A stretch of DNA of 64,000 bases from Trichosporon coremiiforme. Lineage: Eukaryota; Basidiomycota; Tremellomycetes; Trichosporonales; Trichosporonaceae. The notes beneath the pieces were generated by a model. The model was not told the origin of the DNA. It ran no database searches and saw nothing but the letters and a program-made list of their open reading frames with translations. The position numbers were made by a program, and so were the translations under genes. Of this stretch, positions 45,321-57,100 are shown in pieces (within the stretch, counting starts at the first letter, position 1; each line of letters opens with the position of its first letter). The stretch covers positions 930,001-994,000 of the forward strand of contig BCJJ01000015.1 of NCBI GenBank assembly GCA_039545355.1. The letters run 5' to 3'.

Positions 45321-47885
45321 ATGTCGTCTCTGACCGGATCGAGCTCGAGCTCACCGACAAAGGTGCAGCGCAGCGCGACCGTGTCCACGCTCGAGCAGCC
45401 GGTACCGACCACTGTCTACGGACTGCTGCACGAGCTGCACGCACGCATCACCGCAGACGTCGACGCCGTGCTCACTTGGGACGAGCTCAAGAGTCCCGCC
45501 TTCCAGTTCTCCGTCGTCAAGCCCATCCTCGACAGGTACACTCCTGACGATGCCGCCCTCGCCCAGGCCGCCAAGGACGATGATGACGATGAGAACGTCG
45601 ACGCGAGCAAGTCTCTAGGCGCTGTCCTTTACGCACTCATGGCCAACCGGTACGTCGCAGGGGAAGACACAAGCTGATGTACCAGCGTCCAGTTCCTCCG
45701 CCTTGCTGATGAGGACCTGTCCTACGAGCCGCTGCAGAACACGCGCGCTGCTTTCTGCGAGCTGCTTGCCAGTGAGTCTTCCCCCACACCGACGGCGTGC
45801 CTTCCTTGGATCGCAAACCGGCAGGTATCACCGCGCGCGGTGCAGCCGGAGCGCACGTTCAGCACTGTGCGCAGCGCGACGGCATGACGATCGTGACTAC
45901 CTAGTCTCACCCCTCAACGCACCTTCCTCCTGTGCTAACAACAGTGAAATTCCTCCGCACCTGGCCCTCCCCCGGCGATGAGGCACTCGCCGCCGAGCTC
46001 GTTCGCCCCTGGTCGCCACTCGAAGGTGCTCCTGACGAGGTCTGGGCCGCGATCGAGAACCCTGACGAGGCGAAGGCGGACAAGAACTCGGCGCTCGAGC
46101 TCGCGATCGTCTCGGTCGCGAAGCGCCTGCTCTCGCAGCCAATCGTGCAGCACCTTGTCGGCGCGATTTACACCGGCGACCTCGTCTACGCGCCGGACGT
46201 GAACCGCTCCCTCATCCCCGACTCCTATGTTCCGCCCCACCGCGGCAGGGGCCACAAAGCGAAGCACGCGGATGACTTTGACGTCTATGCGTACAACCCG
46301 TATGAGGCCGGCTGGCTTGATACGACCCGTCTGCGCGTGCCCCGCTGGAGGCACTGGATCGAGTTCGGCACGTTCGCGACCCTCATCGCGCTCTTCATGT
46401 GGACACTCATCAGTGAGTATGGGTCATGCAAGCTCACCACGTATTCGGCAACGGTAGCTGATCTCAGCCCGCGACCTGAAGCACCAGACCAAGGTCGAGA
46501 TCTGGTTCGTCCTCTTCACTCTCGGCTTCATCGTGAACGAGTGGGCCGGCGCCAACGAGAACGGATGGTCCGGTAAGCTCATTGCCTCCGAGATAGTAGC
46601 TGACACCAGTGTACATCGCCAACGCCTGGAATGTGTTCGACCTGTCCTTCATCCTGATCTTCTTCGCGTACCTGGTCCTCCGTGGCGTCGGACTGTACCA
46701 TCACAACAAGCGCACTGCGGACCTCGCGTTCGACGTGCTTGCTTGTGGCGCCTGCATCTTGCTCCCGCGTCTGGTGTTCTTCTTCGTTCGCAGCAACGTG
46801 GTGGTCATCGCGGTAAGCCTGCGCCCCAGCTGAAGAAAGGATCTCCGAAGCTAACCTCCAGCTTCGAGGCATGATCGCAACCTACGTGTCCTTCATGGCG
46901 CTCGCGGCCGTCGCCCTCTCCGGTGTCGCCTTCGCCCTGTACATGCTCGGCCGTCCCGAGTTCTCGCCTTTCGCCATCGTCAAGCTCATGATGAAGATCT
47001 GGTTCGGTGGCGGCTTTGGCATGTCCTTCGGTTTGGCGGAGCGCTTCCACGAGTACTTCGGTCCCATCATTCTCGTCGGATACTCTGCGCTCTGCAGCAC
47101 CTTCCTCATCACCGCCCTCAGTAAGTCTCCCAAGTCCAGCTTTGCTCGAGTCTCTCCTAGCTAACATGCAGTGTCCATGGTGTCGAACAAGTTTGCCACG
47201 ATCAACAACAATGCGCAGCAGGAGCACCTGTACCAGCGCGTCGTGTCGACGGTCGAGGGCGCCAAGTCCGACGCCGTGTTCATGTACCTTCCCCCGTTCA
47301 ACCTGCTCGCGCTCGTCATCCTGATTCCGATGAGCAAGTTTGCGTCCCCGGAGACCGTGCACACGGTCAACGTGACTCTCATCAAGGCGACCAACTTCCC
47401 CATCCTCTTTGCCATCTCGGCCTATGAGCGCAGCAGGTATAGGCTCAGCCGTCGCCGCATCAAGATCCAGGAGCGCACGGGTGTCTGCGTTGACAAGATC
47501 AAGACGCCGGGTATCTTCGAGTAAGTTATCAGCTAAGTCTATTGGACCCTTGAAGCTGACGCACAGCTCCTTCTTCGGTGGCGGCAATGCCCTCACTCTT
47601 CACGCTGCCTTCGACCTTGCCTCCCCCGAGGAGCCCTCGTCCACTCTGTCCCCTTCGCTTCTCCCTGCGAAGGACGAGGAGGACGTCCCTCCCCTCGCAT
47701 CCGAGAAGAAGAAGAAGTGGAAGCCGACCGGCTCATCTGTCGGCCGCATCTTCCGCTCTGACGGAAACACTGCCGGCAAAACCGTCACCGTGTCAAAGGA
47801 GGAGTGGGACGAGGTCAAGGCCTCCCAGGCAAGGATGGAGGACATGCTCCAGAAGGTGCTCACCATCACTGCTGCTGCCAAGTAG
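45321..47885 (+). CDS. YVC1: Vacuolar TRP-type cation channel Yvc1
   Basis: TRP-family calcium-permeable channel of the vacuolar membrane, releasing calcium on hyperosmotic shock in yeast. The eight exons are 45321-45649, 45686-45771, 45945-46412, 46468-46572, 46610-46812, 46862-47120, 47172-47520 and 47567-47885. Phases agree at all seven joins, giving 705 residues (yeast Yvc1 675). The N-terminal cytosolic part ends with the family block NPYEAGWLDTTRLRVPR just before the first membrane segment (WIEFGTFATLIALFMW). Further hydrophobic helices run through exons 4-7, with the pore region probably near WFGGGFGMSFG in exon 6. The C-terminus has a poly-Lys patch and a short coiled coil. This is the most intron-rich gene in the window. 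Confidence 0.93.
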
Positions 47886-48413
47886 ACTGCTGGCTTCGCC
47901 ACCACGATCGCAGCGGGCATCGCCACGCTCGACCGCCTTCTTGGCATGACGTAACGCTCACATCCTCCCTCTAAGCTTCACGCATGCTTCACGTACACTT
48001 CATCTTCTAGCGCGCTCCATATTTCGCGCCCAGAAGCCAACAAAAGACTATCACGCACTTTGACGAATTCACCCTCATACACGAACACAGCTCTAAAGAA
48101 ATGCATCATTGTGAATAACTACTACTAGCGTAAGCGTGTACTTCCTCAAACTGCTCTCCTGCTGCGGCTGCTGCGTGTCTAGACTAACTGCGTCGTCTGC
48201 GCCAAGAAACTGATATTAGGAGGGCATCTGTTGTTGCCCTGTCGAGATTAGGTATAGGATCGTTTTAGTAGTGATGTCCGGGCCTCGCCTACGCATACGC
48301 ATGGCGCTCGCTGGCTTCTGGCCACGGCGGAAACGTGCACTGACTCGGACTGCGTGGTCGCTCACGGCTCATGGTTCACGGCTCGCTAACGCTCGCCGCT
48401 CGCCACTCGCCGC
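47886..48413. other. Convergent spacer, 3' UTRs only
   Basis: 528 bp between the stops of YVC1 and the proline-rich membrane protein gene. It is AT-richer than its surroundings. No feature was recognised. Confidence 0.5.
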
Positions 48414-49399
48414 TTACGACTTGGGAGGCGGACCCGAGGGCGCGGCGTAGCTCTGACCCGGGGGCGGGCCAGCGGGAGGCGCGAAGCCCTGGCCCGAGTT
48501 GGTGCCGTAGGCGGGGGGCGGGGCGGCGGGGGTCTGGCCGTTGGCAGCAGCCTGCTCGTACTCGTACGAGTGGGACTCGAGGTTGCTGCTAGGCGCCGTG
48601 TAGTTGTTACTCGGGTTCGCGGCGGAGCCATAGTACGAGGCCGCCTCGCCCGCGCCGGCGGTCGCCTTGCCGTCACCCGTGTACGCCGTTGCGGGCTCCG
48701 TGGGGCCGGCACCGCCGTACTGGCTATACGAGCCGTAGGTGCCGTCTGTCGGCGGGGGCGGGTTGTTGGCGTACGGGTTGTCGCTCTGCTGCATCGGCAG
48801 AGGAGGGGGCGGGCGGTACTGCTGGAATTGCTTCTTGATGCGGCTGTTTGTCAGCAAGGTCACGAGGTTTGAAGGGAGGTACAGCGGTGAAACTCGCCCA
48901 GCCACGCTGATCGTGACGCAATGAGCGCGTGGCGCTTGCGCCGTGCTTCACGAGGACGCCCGGCGCACCGACGTGATGCGCAGCGATGGGATGCAGTGCG
49001 CACAGGCCTCAGATCGCCGCCAAGCCCAGTCGGATCCGCATCCCAAGCACATTGCATGGCTTGCCACTTGGAACCTCGGACATGCCTCGGTGTATTTGGC
49101 GGCTGACGCGGACGCGTTGTTTTATGCTGTTCTGTGGTGTACTCACCGGCGCTGGCAGCATCCGCCGAGGAGCATGATGAGGAGGAAGACGCCGACACCG
49201 ACGCCGACTCCGATACCGACGCGCGCGCCGTACGAGAGGCCAGTGCGGCAGGGGTAGACACCAGTGGTTGTCAGTGGTGCTCGGAGGGCAGGAAAGGCTC
49301 ACGGCCATAGCTGTCTTGGCAGTAGCCATAGGAGTATGCGGCCGCCTCCTGGGCGGCGAGCGCGGCGGCGGCGAGGAAGTACGCTGTCACCGTCGTCAT
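48414..49399 (-). CDS. Small single-pass membrane protein with Pro/Tyr-rich tail
   Basis: Unknown fungal membrane protein. The ATG at 49399 gives an Ala-rich N-terminus (MTTVTAYFLAAAALAAQEAA), then a Tyr/Cys segment, a strong membrane helix (VGIGVGVGVGVFLLIMLLGG), a CCQRR stop-transfer and a cytosolic tail rich in Pro, Tyr, Gly and Gln with PPPAYG-like ligands. Proposed minus-strand exons are 49399-49303, 49261-49147 and 48843-48414, giving 213 residues. The second intron (303 nt) is canonical. The first is not: the donor GTGAGC is good and CTGAC lies at the right distance, but the intron would end in TG (CCACTG). The only AG alternative (exon start 49279) leaves a 23-nt intron. Reading through meets a stop. 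Architecture recalls fungal Rcr-type or similar chitin-regulation proteins, but no homology is claimed. Confidence 0.65.
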
Positions 49400-50098
49400 G
49401 ATGTGGATGGATGGGGTCGAGATGAGAAAAGAGGCAATGGCGAAAGAAAGCTTCGGCGAGGACCAGTGGGTGGCCGCAGCAATGGAGCCTCTGTACTAGG
49501 CTCACTGGGCTTTCTTGGCGGAAGCTGAGCAGCAGAGCCGGAGGGAAGACCGGAGGCAGCAGGTCTAAGGCTGCCTAAGACTGGTCTAAAGGCTCTGGCG
49601 TAACCAGGGGCCCGGCGGCGTGGTACGCAGGAGCGCAGGGGGCGCGCGGAGCGGCTCGACGGCTCAGGCAGCTCAGGCAGCGGCCCTGGGACCTGATGCC
49701 TGACACCAGGCGCGCCAGGAGCGAGGAGTGAAGGGGCTTGTAATAGTGGATCGATTCCTAACCGGCGATTTGACGCGGACGCTAATTCCATTCTCCGTTG
49801 GATTTGACTGGCGCGCAAGTTCCCAATCCGTCTCAATCGACATGAGGCGCGACCCTGACGCAGTGCCGATCGTCACTCTGAGCCTGGCAAACAACAGTTC
49901 CGTCATCGCTCAGTGCCCGAAATCAACTCACTGCACCATATCTGGGAGGAGTGAATAGAGGGACTAATTCCAGAGCTCATCATCCATGATGACCGTGGGA
50001 AACAAGCGACAGAGGAGCCTCCACCTCCACTCTCGAACCTCCCAAGCGAGCTCTAGACGAGGAAGACATCCAAGGGAGGTTGTTTTCGCGCTGAACAC
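49400..50098. promoter_or_regulatory. Divergent promoter region, membrane protein gene and PPT2
   Basis: 699 bp between divergent starts. Polypurine/polypyrimidine stretches occur near both ends. No TATA box, repeat or RNA gene was recognised. Confidence 0.4.
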
Positions 50099-50580
50099 AT
50101 GCTTATCGGCATCGGGATCGACATCCTGTCACTGCCCCGCCTGCAGGCAGTGATTGCGCGCCGAGGCGCCCTCCGGCTGGCGGGCAAGATCTGCCACCCG
50201 ACAGAGCTTGAGCGCTTCAAGGCGCTGTCTCATCCTGTGCCAGAGACGCTGAACGAGCATCAGCTCAAGTTCCTCTCGACAAGGTGAGTGTCTGCAACCC
50301 GTGTCAGGCAGTTATGGTAAAAATGGGCCTGCAGATTTACTCAGCGACGAAGAAAGCTAACTCCAGATGGGCCGCAAAGGAGGCAGCGTACAAGGCACTC
50401 CCGCCCGCCTCGGTCAACTCGTGGCGTGATCTCGACCTGAGCCACGACAAGAAGGGAAGACCGACGCTGACCGTTGTGCCCGGAAAGGCGGACGGAGTGA
50501 CGCTTATGCCGACGATATCTCATGACGCCGGGGTCGTCGTTGCGTGTGTCGTGGCCTTGCGCCAAGCTCCTGCGCCGTGA
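50099..50580 (+). CDS. PPT2: Holo-ACP synthase (AcpS-type phosphopantetheinyl transferase)
   Basis: Enzyme (EC 2.7.8.7) that attaches 4'-phosphopantetheine to the mitochondrial acyl carrier protein. Exons are 50099-50283 and 50367-50580 (83-nt intron, phase 2), giving 132 residues, the compact length of AcpS proteins. Motifs: the N-terminal GIGIDIL with the metal-binding Asp, the central RWAAKEAAYKAL formed exactly at the splice join (metal-binding Glu), and the C-terminal substrate motif ISHDAG. No clear mitochondrial presequence precedes the ATG, so targeting may be internal or an upstream exon may be missed. It is convergent with ATG6, with stops 129 bp apart. Confidence 0.94.
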
Positions 50581-50709
50581 CTTTCCCTCTGCCCTTTCAA
50601 CCCCTCCCTCTGGATCTCGTGATCGCCTCACTGCCGTTGAGCAGTGGTGATGGTACTGTACATTATAGATGCAAATGTTACAACACTAGCTGCTCTAAGT
50701 CTTCCAGGA

Positions 50710-52336
50710 TCAGTCCCGGTCCTCGCTCTCCACCACGAGGATGCGCTTCAGTACAGCGAGGACGGCTCGGCAGGCACGAGTCCACCCCTCATCAGCGCTG
50801 TCGCTCTTCTCCTCCGTGCTTCCGCCAAGGCCCATGATGCTCATGCTCGAGATAGTCGGGAGGGCAAGACCCGGCATACGGATCGGATGTCCGTTGATCT
50901 TGTCCTTGGTGATTCTGCCGTCAGCTGACTGCGACGTTGACGCCAGCTGGTGAACTTGACTTACTCAATGTTTCCCTCACCCCACGCGCGGCCCGTCTTG
51001 CGTCCATAGTCGAGAAGCTGTCGAAGGCAGTCGAGCAGCGCGACGAGCGCATGGTTGAAACGCCTGTTCTGGAGCAGTCGACTGGGCGACAGGTCCGCTG
51101 ACGCATACAGCTCGTACTGTCCCTTGTTCGGGGGCAGGTCCTCGATGCGGCTGAAGGAGCCGAGCGGCACAATCTTGTATCTGGATGTCAGCTCAGTCAT
51201 CGGCACAAATCAGCTTAATGAAGTACTCACGATTCAAACGTATATCCAACCTTGGCTGCGAGTCTGTCAATGCACAGCGCGACGAGGCCCCAAGCGGCGT
51301 TGATCTCGTCCCAGTCTACGTTCGGGCGTCCGCCGAGCCGCAGCCCGTTGATCGTGCCGACCGTGATGCTGCGTCCCCCGTCGGAGGCGAGTGGCGCATG
51401 TCCAATCTGGAAAGCATCGTTGTACACGTTCGTGTTTTCGAGATGTTCGAGCAGGCTGCTCGATAGAAGGAGCTGCGTCTTAGCCGTGCTCAGCGTGTGG
51501 CTCAAGTGTGCGAGCTGCGTGCTGAGCGCGGTGTGCGTGCGGAGGAATCTGATGTCAGTTTGAACGACCCATAACTTGAAACAAAAGAAACGGAGGACTT
51601 ACTCAGACTCTTCCTGGTCGATAGCTTCCTCTTCTTCTTTAACCCGCCTCTCCTCTTCGCGCACTGCGTCGAGCTCGTCCTCCTTCTCCTTGAGCTGTTT
51701 CCGGAGCTGCTCTTCCTCAGCAACGAGCTCCTCCTTGCGCTTCAGGAGTGCATCCCACTCTTCGTCTTCCCCGATGATACCCTCTGATTCCTCAGCGCGC
51801 TTCCGTATCGTCCGCTCAAAGTTGATGTAAGAGTCACGCTCCTGTGTCAAGTCCTCGAGTTCTCGCTGCAGCTCCTTCTGGAACAGGCCCGTGCACTCCA
51901 TGCAGAGTGGGTAGTCGATGTCCGTCCTGGCGCTGAGGAGCGCATCGAGGTTCGGTGCAGTGAGGCGGCCGCCTTCCCCCTTTCCACTACCTGGCGGCGG
52001 GGTACTGGCGCGAGAACTCGACGGCGTAGCCGAAGCCGAGCGTGACGCCGACGGCCGCTTCTTCGGGGCAGCTGGGACAGTGGCATTATTGGGCGAAGAA
52101 GGTGAGGCGGGGAGGAAGACATAGCTCTCGGCGATGGGGTTGGCGCCGGTCCAAGCTTGCGCCGCTGGCCGGGCGGCAGGCGGTTGCTGCGCGAGCTTCT
52201 GAGCCGGCGGTAATGAGGACGGCGGTGATGGTGCTGGCAGCTGTTCAGCGATCAGTTCAACCTGCGACGGAGACGCCGTCGATGGGTCCGGCAGCAGCGG
52301 CTGGTGACAGCGCTGGCATGCGAGGCTGTCGTCCAT
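50710..52336 (-). CDS. ATG6: Beclin-1/Atg6 (Vps30), PI 3-kinase complex subunit
   Basis: Subunit of the Vps34 PI 3-kinase complexes in autophagy and endosomal sorting. Minus-strand exons are 52336-51603, 51548-51231, 51180-50965 and 50914-50710. All joins are phase 2, giving 490 residues. Order: an N-terminal zinc-ribbon-like CQRC with a later CMEC pair, a Pro/Ala/Ser-rich linker, a long Glu/Lys/Arg coiled coil (about residues 170-290), then the BARA domain (DEINAAWGLVALC, FESYKIVPLGSFSRIEDL, RRFNHALVALLDCL). The frame is open upstream of 52336 but without ATG; MDDSLACQRCHQ matches the usual Beclin start. The segment corresponding to the animal aromatic finger is not aromatic here (see findings). 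It shares a 392-bp divergent promoter with COQ4. Confidence 0.95.
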
Positions 52337-52728
52337 TGCGCCGGTGATCTGTTGAATAGGTGTTGTCAACAATATCTCGGTGGCCAAGCGGCAACATATG
52401 CGTCACGGCAGCCGGGAGCAAATGCGGAGTGGCATCAGCCAGCGTTATGCACTTCATTATCCTTCGTCACACTTCCAATGCATGCGCTAGCTGATCACCT
52501 GATAAGAAACCTAACTCTGCTACCGTACTCCGCTGACCGAGCTTGCACCCACACCATTTCCGCGATAGACAAACAGGCTCGAGAGGTACAACGTCAGCTC
52601 ACCGCTTATCTGGACGTTGACTCCGGAGCCCCACGCGCGGGACCAAATCTTCCATCTCCTCCCAGCAATGTCCGAGATGACACGAACTGCGACCTGTCGC
52701 CTACATCATCCCAGCAACAACAAGCACG
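52337..52728. promoter_or_regulatory. Divergent promoter of ATG6 and COQ4
   Basis: 392 bp between the two start codons. It contains a TGATAAGA sequence (GATAAG at 52501-52506) but no TATA box. It may coordinate the two genes; this is inference from layout only. Confidence 0.45.
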
Positions 52729-53868
52729 ATGGCGATGTCCCGCCTCTCAGCGCTTTGGCGGGGAACCGGTCCCGCCGCAGCCGCCGCAATCAACGCGACG
52801 AGCTCTTCCGTCGCTGCCTCGCGTCCGCCGACGACAGTACCGCACGTCACCTCTGCACCCGCTGAGGCGATCGAGACGGGCCAAGTCCTCCCGACCGGCG
52901 TTGAACCGGTTCTCAAGCCCGCGACGGATAACGTCTCTCCCCCTTCCACCCCCGCGCCTTCCTTCGCCGCCGATCCGGCTCCCGAGGTCGAGCCCTGGTC
53001 CCCGCCTAAGCCTAGCTCTTCGACACCGAAAAAGAACGGCCGCGTCTCACGCACACAGCCGACGTACGAGGTCGACGAACTGGGACGGAGGAAGAACTAT
53101 CCGACCCATATCCCGCTGAATGCGGGGCAGAATGCGCTTCTCGCCGTCGGAAGCGGACTCTGGGGAGTCATGAACTACGCCACCCGCCCAGACCTGATCG
53201 CGACGCTGAGCGAGACGACGTCGTCCTCCTTCCTCTCGACGCTGCACGAGCACATGTCTATGACGCCGGAAGGTAGGCAGATCCTGCGTGACCGGCCGAC
53301 ACTGTCGTCCAAGACGGTCAACCTCGACTACCTCCGTGGTCTGAAGCGGGGTACTCTGGGCAGGGAGTACGTCGAATGGCTTGACCGCGACGGCATCACG
53401 CCCGACTCGCGCGAGGTCGTGCGATACATCGACTCGCCCTCGCTCGCGTACACGATGCTTCGGTATCGCCAGACACACGACTTGTATCACACCCTGTTCT
53501 GCCTGCCGCCCACACTCGTGCACGAGCTCAGCCTCAAGGTCGTCGAGTGGGCCAACATGCGTCTCCCCGCCGCGGCCCTATCCAGCACTTTCGGCCCGCT
53601 CCGCCTCAGCCCGAAGAGGAGGAGGATGTGGACCCAGGACTGGGTGCCGTGGGCTCTGCGCCAGGGCGAGATGGGGAGGACGCTGAACGCGGTGTACTGG
53701 GAGAAGAGGTGGGAGCAGGGAATCGGAGAACTGAGGAGGGAACTCGGCGTCGAGCGCATGAATGACTACGCCGTCGAGAGCCGGTGGAGGGGGTACCGCG
53801 TTCTGCGCGAGATGGAGCGCGATCTCAGGCGGAAGGGAGAGTGGATCGACGAGCCCGAGGAGTGGTGA
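52729..53868 (+). CDS. COQ4: Ubiquinone biosynthesis protein Coq4
   Basis: Peripheral inner-membrane mitochondrial protein of the CoQ synthome, recently tied to the C1 decarboxylation/hydroxylation step. A single uninterrupted exon of 379 codons, unusual in this intron-rich window; yeast Coq4 is 335 residues. The extra length is an N-terminal Ala/Pro/Ser/Thr-rich stretch (about 1-100) that includes the mitochondrial presequence ([12 protein letters not shown]). The Coq4 core starts near [12 protein letters not shown]. It contains the metal-binding HDLYH, with a Glu twelve residues after the second His (HD-x2-H-x11-E), then [13 protein letters not shown], and ends [16 protein letters not shown]. 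Its 3' end faces PIK1 at 324 bp. Confidence 0.96.
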   Translation: MAMSRLSALWRGTGPAAAAAINATSSSVAASRPPTTVPHVTSAPAEAIETGQVLPTGVEPVLKPATDNVSPPSTPAPSFAADPAPEVEPWSPPKPSSSTPKKNGRVSRTQPTYEVDELGRRKNYPTHIPLNAGQNALLAVGSGLWGVMNYATRPDLIATLSETTSSSFLSTLHEHMSMTPEGRQILRDRPTLSSKTVNLDYLRGLKRGTLGREYVEWLDRDGITPDSREVVRYIDSPSLAYTMLRYRQTHDLYHTLFCLPPTLVHELSLKVVEWANMRLPAAALSSTFGPLRLSPKRRRMWTQDWVPWALRQGEMGRTLNAVYWEKRWEQGIGELRRELGVERMNDYAVESRWRGYRVLREMERDLRRKGEWIDEPEEW

Positions 53869-54192
53869 GCACCCGAGAAGTTGGAAGCCATAGAATCGCC
53901 ATGGGTAACAGCCCGCAGGCCTGATGCATACGTGCAAGACAATGCTGGATACTGTGATGCTAAGGTGCTAAAGGTGCTAAAAGTGCTAAAGGGGAAGAGA
54001 GAAGCCAAAGTGGAAGTGGTACTGTGGTACTGTGAATGATGGGAAAGTTGATTTTCTAAGTGACCTGCTGATCAGAGTTGCTACAAACGTCGCATCCTGC
54101 TTCCTCTCCATTGTTGCTCTTGCTGCTACCTCTCCCGCATGCTGATGTTGCTAGGGTACAGGGCGGTGCCTGCTCGCTTTGCTCGCCGCCGC
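53869..54192. other. Convergent spacer COQ4 / PIK1
   Basis: 324 bp holding the two 3' UTRs and the 9-bp tandem repeat listed separately. Confidence 0.5.
53956..53991. repeat. 9-bp tandem repeat (GTGCTAAAG), four copies
   Basis: Four near-identical units, the first GATGCTAAG, then GTGCTAAAG, GTGCTAAAA and GTGCTAAAG. It lies in the probable 3' UTR of COQ4. Confidence 0.8.
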
Positions 54193-57100
54193 TTAAAGGA
54201 CACCCTGGGAGTAGTACTGGAACGTGTCGTAGAGCCTGGTGTAGTTGCTTCCGGCCGAGGACACGATGAGGCGGTCGAGGTACTGGTCGACAGCGGCAGT
54301 GGTCAGACCGAGGCAGAACCTGTCGCGGAAGTGGTTGACCGTGTTCTCGCCAAAGAGAACGAAACAGTCAAGCTTCGAGTCCTTTTGCATCAGCTCGACC
54401 ATGGTGATTAAGCTGTCGCTGTGCTTCCTGGCCGCCTCGAAGCCCTGCTTGAACAGCTTGCGGAAGAGCTCGAAGCCCGGACTATCGAACCCGCCCATGA
54501 TGTCGATGTACTCAAGCGGCAGCTTGAACGGCGCGGCCTCGAAGCCGATGTTCCCTCCGGGGCTGTTCGAGAGCATGAAGCCGAAGTCGATGTGGATGAT
54601 GTGCCCGTCCCGGTCGATCAGGATGTTGCCGTTGTGCCGGTCCTTTATTTGGAGCAGGTACGTGATGACGCTGTATCCGGCGAGGGACTTGATGAAGTTG
54701 CGGCGTGCGCGCGCAAATTGCCCGCTGTCGGGCTTGCCGTACGTGTTCACGAAGTGGTCCACGAGCGACACGTGCCCGATCGGCGTGCCCTCGGCGACAC
54801 GGCGCGAGTACTCGCTCTTCTTTATCGAGTGCACCGACACAGCGTCCGTCACCGTCTCGACGAGGCCAGACGTCTCGCCCGTGATCAGGATACGGAAGAA
54901 GCGCGCCCAGCACTCGCACCCCTCGTCCTTCCAGATCTTGGTGAAGCGCTCGATAAGCTGCGTCGCGAGCTGCTCCTGTCGCAGATCTGCGCCAGTCTTG
55001 ACGATGACGGAGATGACGTCCCAATTGGCAAGGTGGCCCCATGGCGACGAAGCACGAATACGCGACTTCTTCGCAGCCCAGCTTTCCTTGAACACGGCGG
55101 CGGAGGGATCGGCCTTGTTGATCTCGCGACGCACAATGCCCTCGTCCTCCACCGTTTGGTTGCCATCCGCCTGCTCGACGTGCACGCCCTCGGGAATCGC
55201 AGCCATGCGACTCACGCGCTCCTCCTCCAGCGCCATCATCTCCTCCATGATGCGTTCTCGGATGCGCGCCGCCTCGGCAGCCGCGAGGCGCAGCTTGCCG
55301 CCCGCCGCGCCGCCGGCAGGTCCCGCGGGCTCGTTCGTCTCCTTGCTGGAACCGGTAATCCAGCCAGTGCCTGGGATCCACTTGCGTACTCCGGAAGAGC
55401 TGGACTGGCCGTGCTCAGGATTCGGGGGGACGAGGGACGCATTCAACTGTGCCAGCATGACGGCCGCCGTCCGCATGCGCTCCGAGTAGTCCTCCATCGT
55501 GATAACGGGCTTAGCCCGCGGCGAGATCGTCGGCTCGAGGGGCACGGGCGTGATCGGGCGCGCGCTCAGACCCTCAGGCTGCAGCTCGCCGTTCGGAGTT
55601 CCCGGGACGCCGCCGGAGCCAAGCGATGATCTTCGTGAGTGGTCTTCCTTGTTCCACACCTCGAGGTCGAGCTGCTTGTTCTTCGGGGCTGCGGGGAGTG
55701 GCATGGAGTCGCTCAGGTCCACCATGTTGTCGCGGACCGAGAGCTTGTTGCCGAACAGCTGCTCCACGAGGTCCATCTCCTCCGGCTCTTCGGGGCCCTC
55801 AGGGATTTCCTCGATCGGCGTGCTCGTGGCGTCGCCGGTCTCTGCTCGAGAGTGGGACTGTGATCGCGAGTGAGCCGGAGACTCGGTCGCGGAGTCGCCG
55901 TCGAGTGCGGCAGCGGAAAGCGGGGCGGGCATAGCCGAACCAAAGCCCTCGGGGACATGGTGCTCAAAGCCCTCCTCCTTCTTTCGTCGCTTCATGTCCT
56001 CGGCGACGACAATCTTCTTGAGCAGTTCCCTGTTCTCGCGCTTCATAGGGTCAAAGTCGAGGTCGTCGACGAGAATCTCCACATGCAGGAGATATGGCGC
56101 GCGCTCTGCCGAGTTGAGGACGACCGAGTCGCCGGGCGAGATACGCACGACGCGCGAGTGGGCCCGCCGCGGCTGTTTCGGCTTGCCGAGGAAGGACGTA
56201 GTGGACGGATCCTCGTTGCGATGGTGGTCCGCGTTGCACCACAGCGGCATGCACACCTCGGCTGGCAGATTGTGGTTCAGGCTCGTGAGCTCGGCCCGGA
56301 GTGCCGAGATACGTGCCGGTTTCGGGATAACCAACAGCCGGTTGCAGATGTCCTCGAGCAGGAGCAGGAAGCGGATCTCGTTGCGCGTGTAGTGGCTCTT
56401 AAGCAGCTGCCGCTGCGCCGCAAGCGAGTAAGCCGCGAGCAACGACTCGGCAGACGGCGGGCGATGCGCACCAGTCCTCGGACCAAGCGAGCGGTTCAGC
56501 GACATATCCGGCACAGAGTGGAACGGCTGGTGCGTCGTCTGCTTGCGGAAGACAGACGACAGCGGCGGCGTCGAGGTGTTCTGCATGAATGGATCCCGCC
56601 CGCGCGCGTCCTCCTCCTGTGACAGCAGGTTCAGCGCCGTCGTGGACACATGGTTCACCAGTGGCGGGCGGCTCGGTGACGACGACGCTTCGGGTTGAGC
56701 CGTTGCGGATCTCATCGGGGGTGTCGGGCGCCGGCTGATTTTGCTGTCCGATCTCGTCGCTCCGTCTGCGTTAGAGACAGAGCTCGCGTCGTCGTCCGTG
56801 TCGCTCTCCTGCGCAGAGATCTGCTTCGGCTTCCTGTTCCAGGCGTCGCCTCGTGGCCCGTCGGCTCCTCCAGATGTGTCGACTTCGATCCTCGCGCGTG
56901 ACGCAGCTGCGTCATCCAACGGCCGCCTTCCTTGGGTGACGGCCCACTCTCCCGCGAGCTCAGTGAACTGCGGCATAGCAGGAGCGCCCGCCGCCATCAG
57001 GCCGATGCCTACGAGCGCAGCTCCAAGGTTCGCGTTAACGCGGACAGGCGGCTTCAGGCGCTCGTCTGGCGGCAGGCTTGGCTGACGCCCCATGAACGGA

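Noticed and set aside
49396..49836. 146-codon minus frame upstream of the proline-rich membrane protein gene
   Set aside because: Pro/Arg/Ser-rich leader sequence overlapping the real start codon in another frame.
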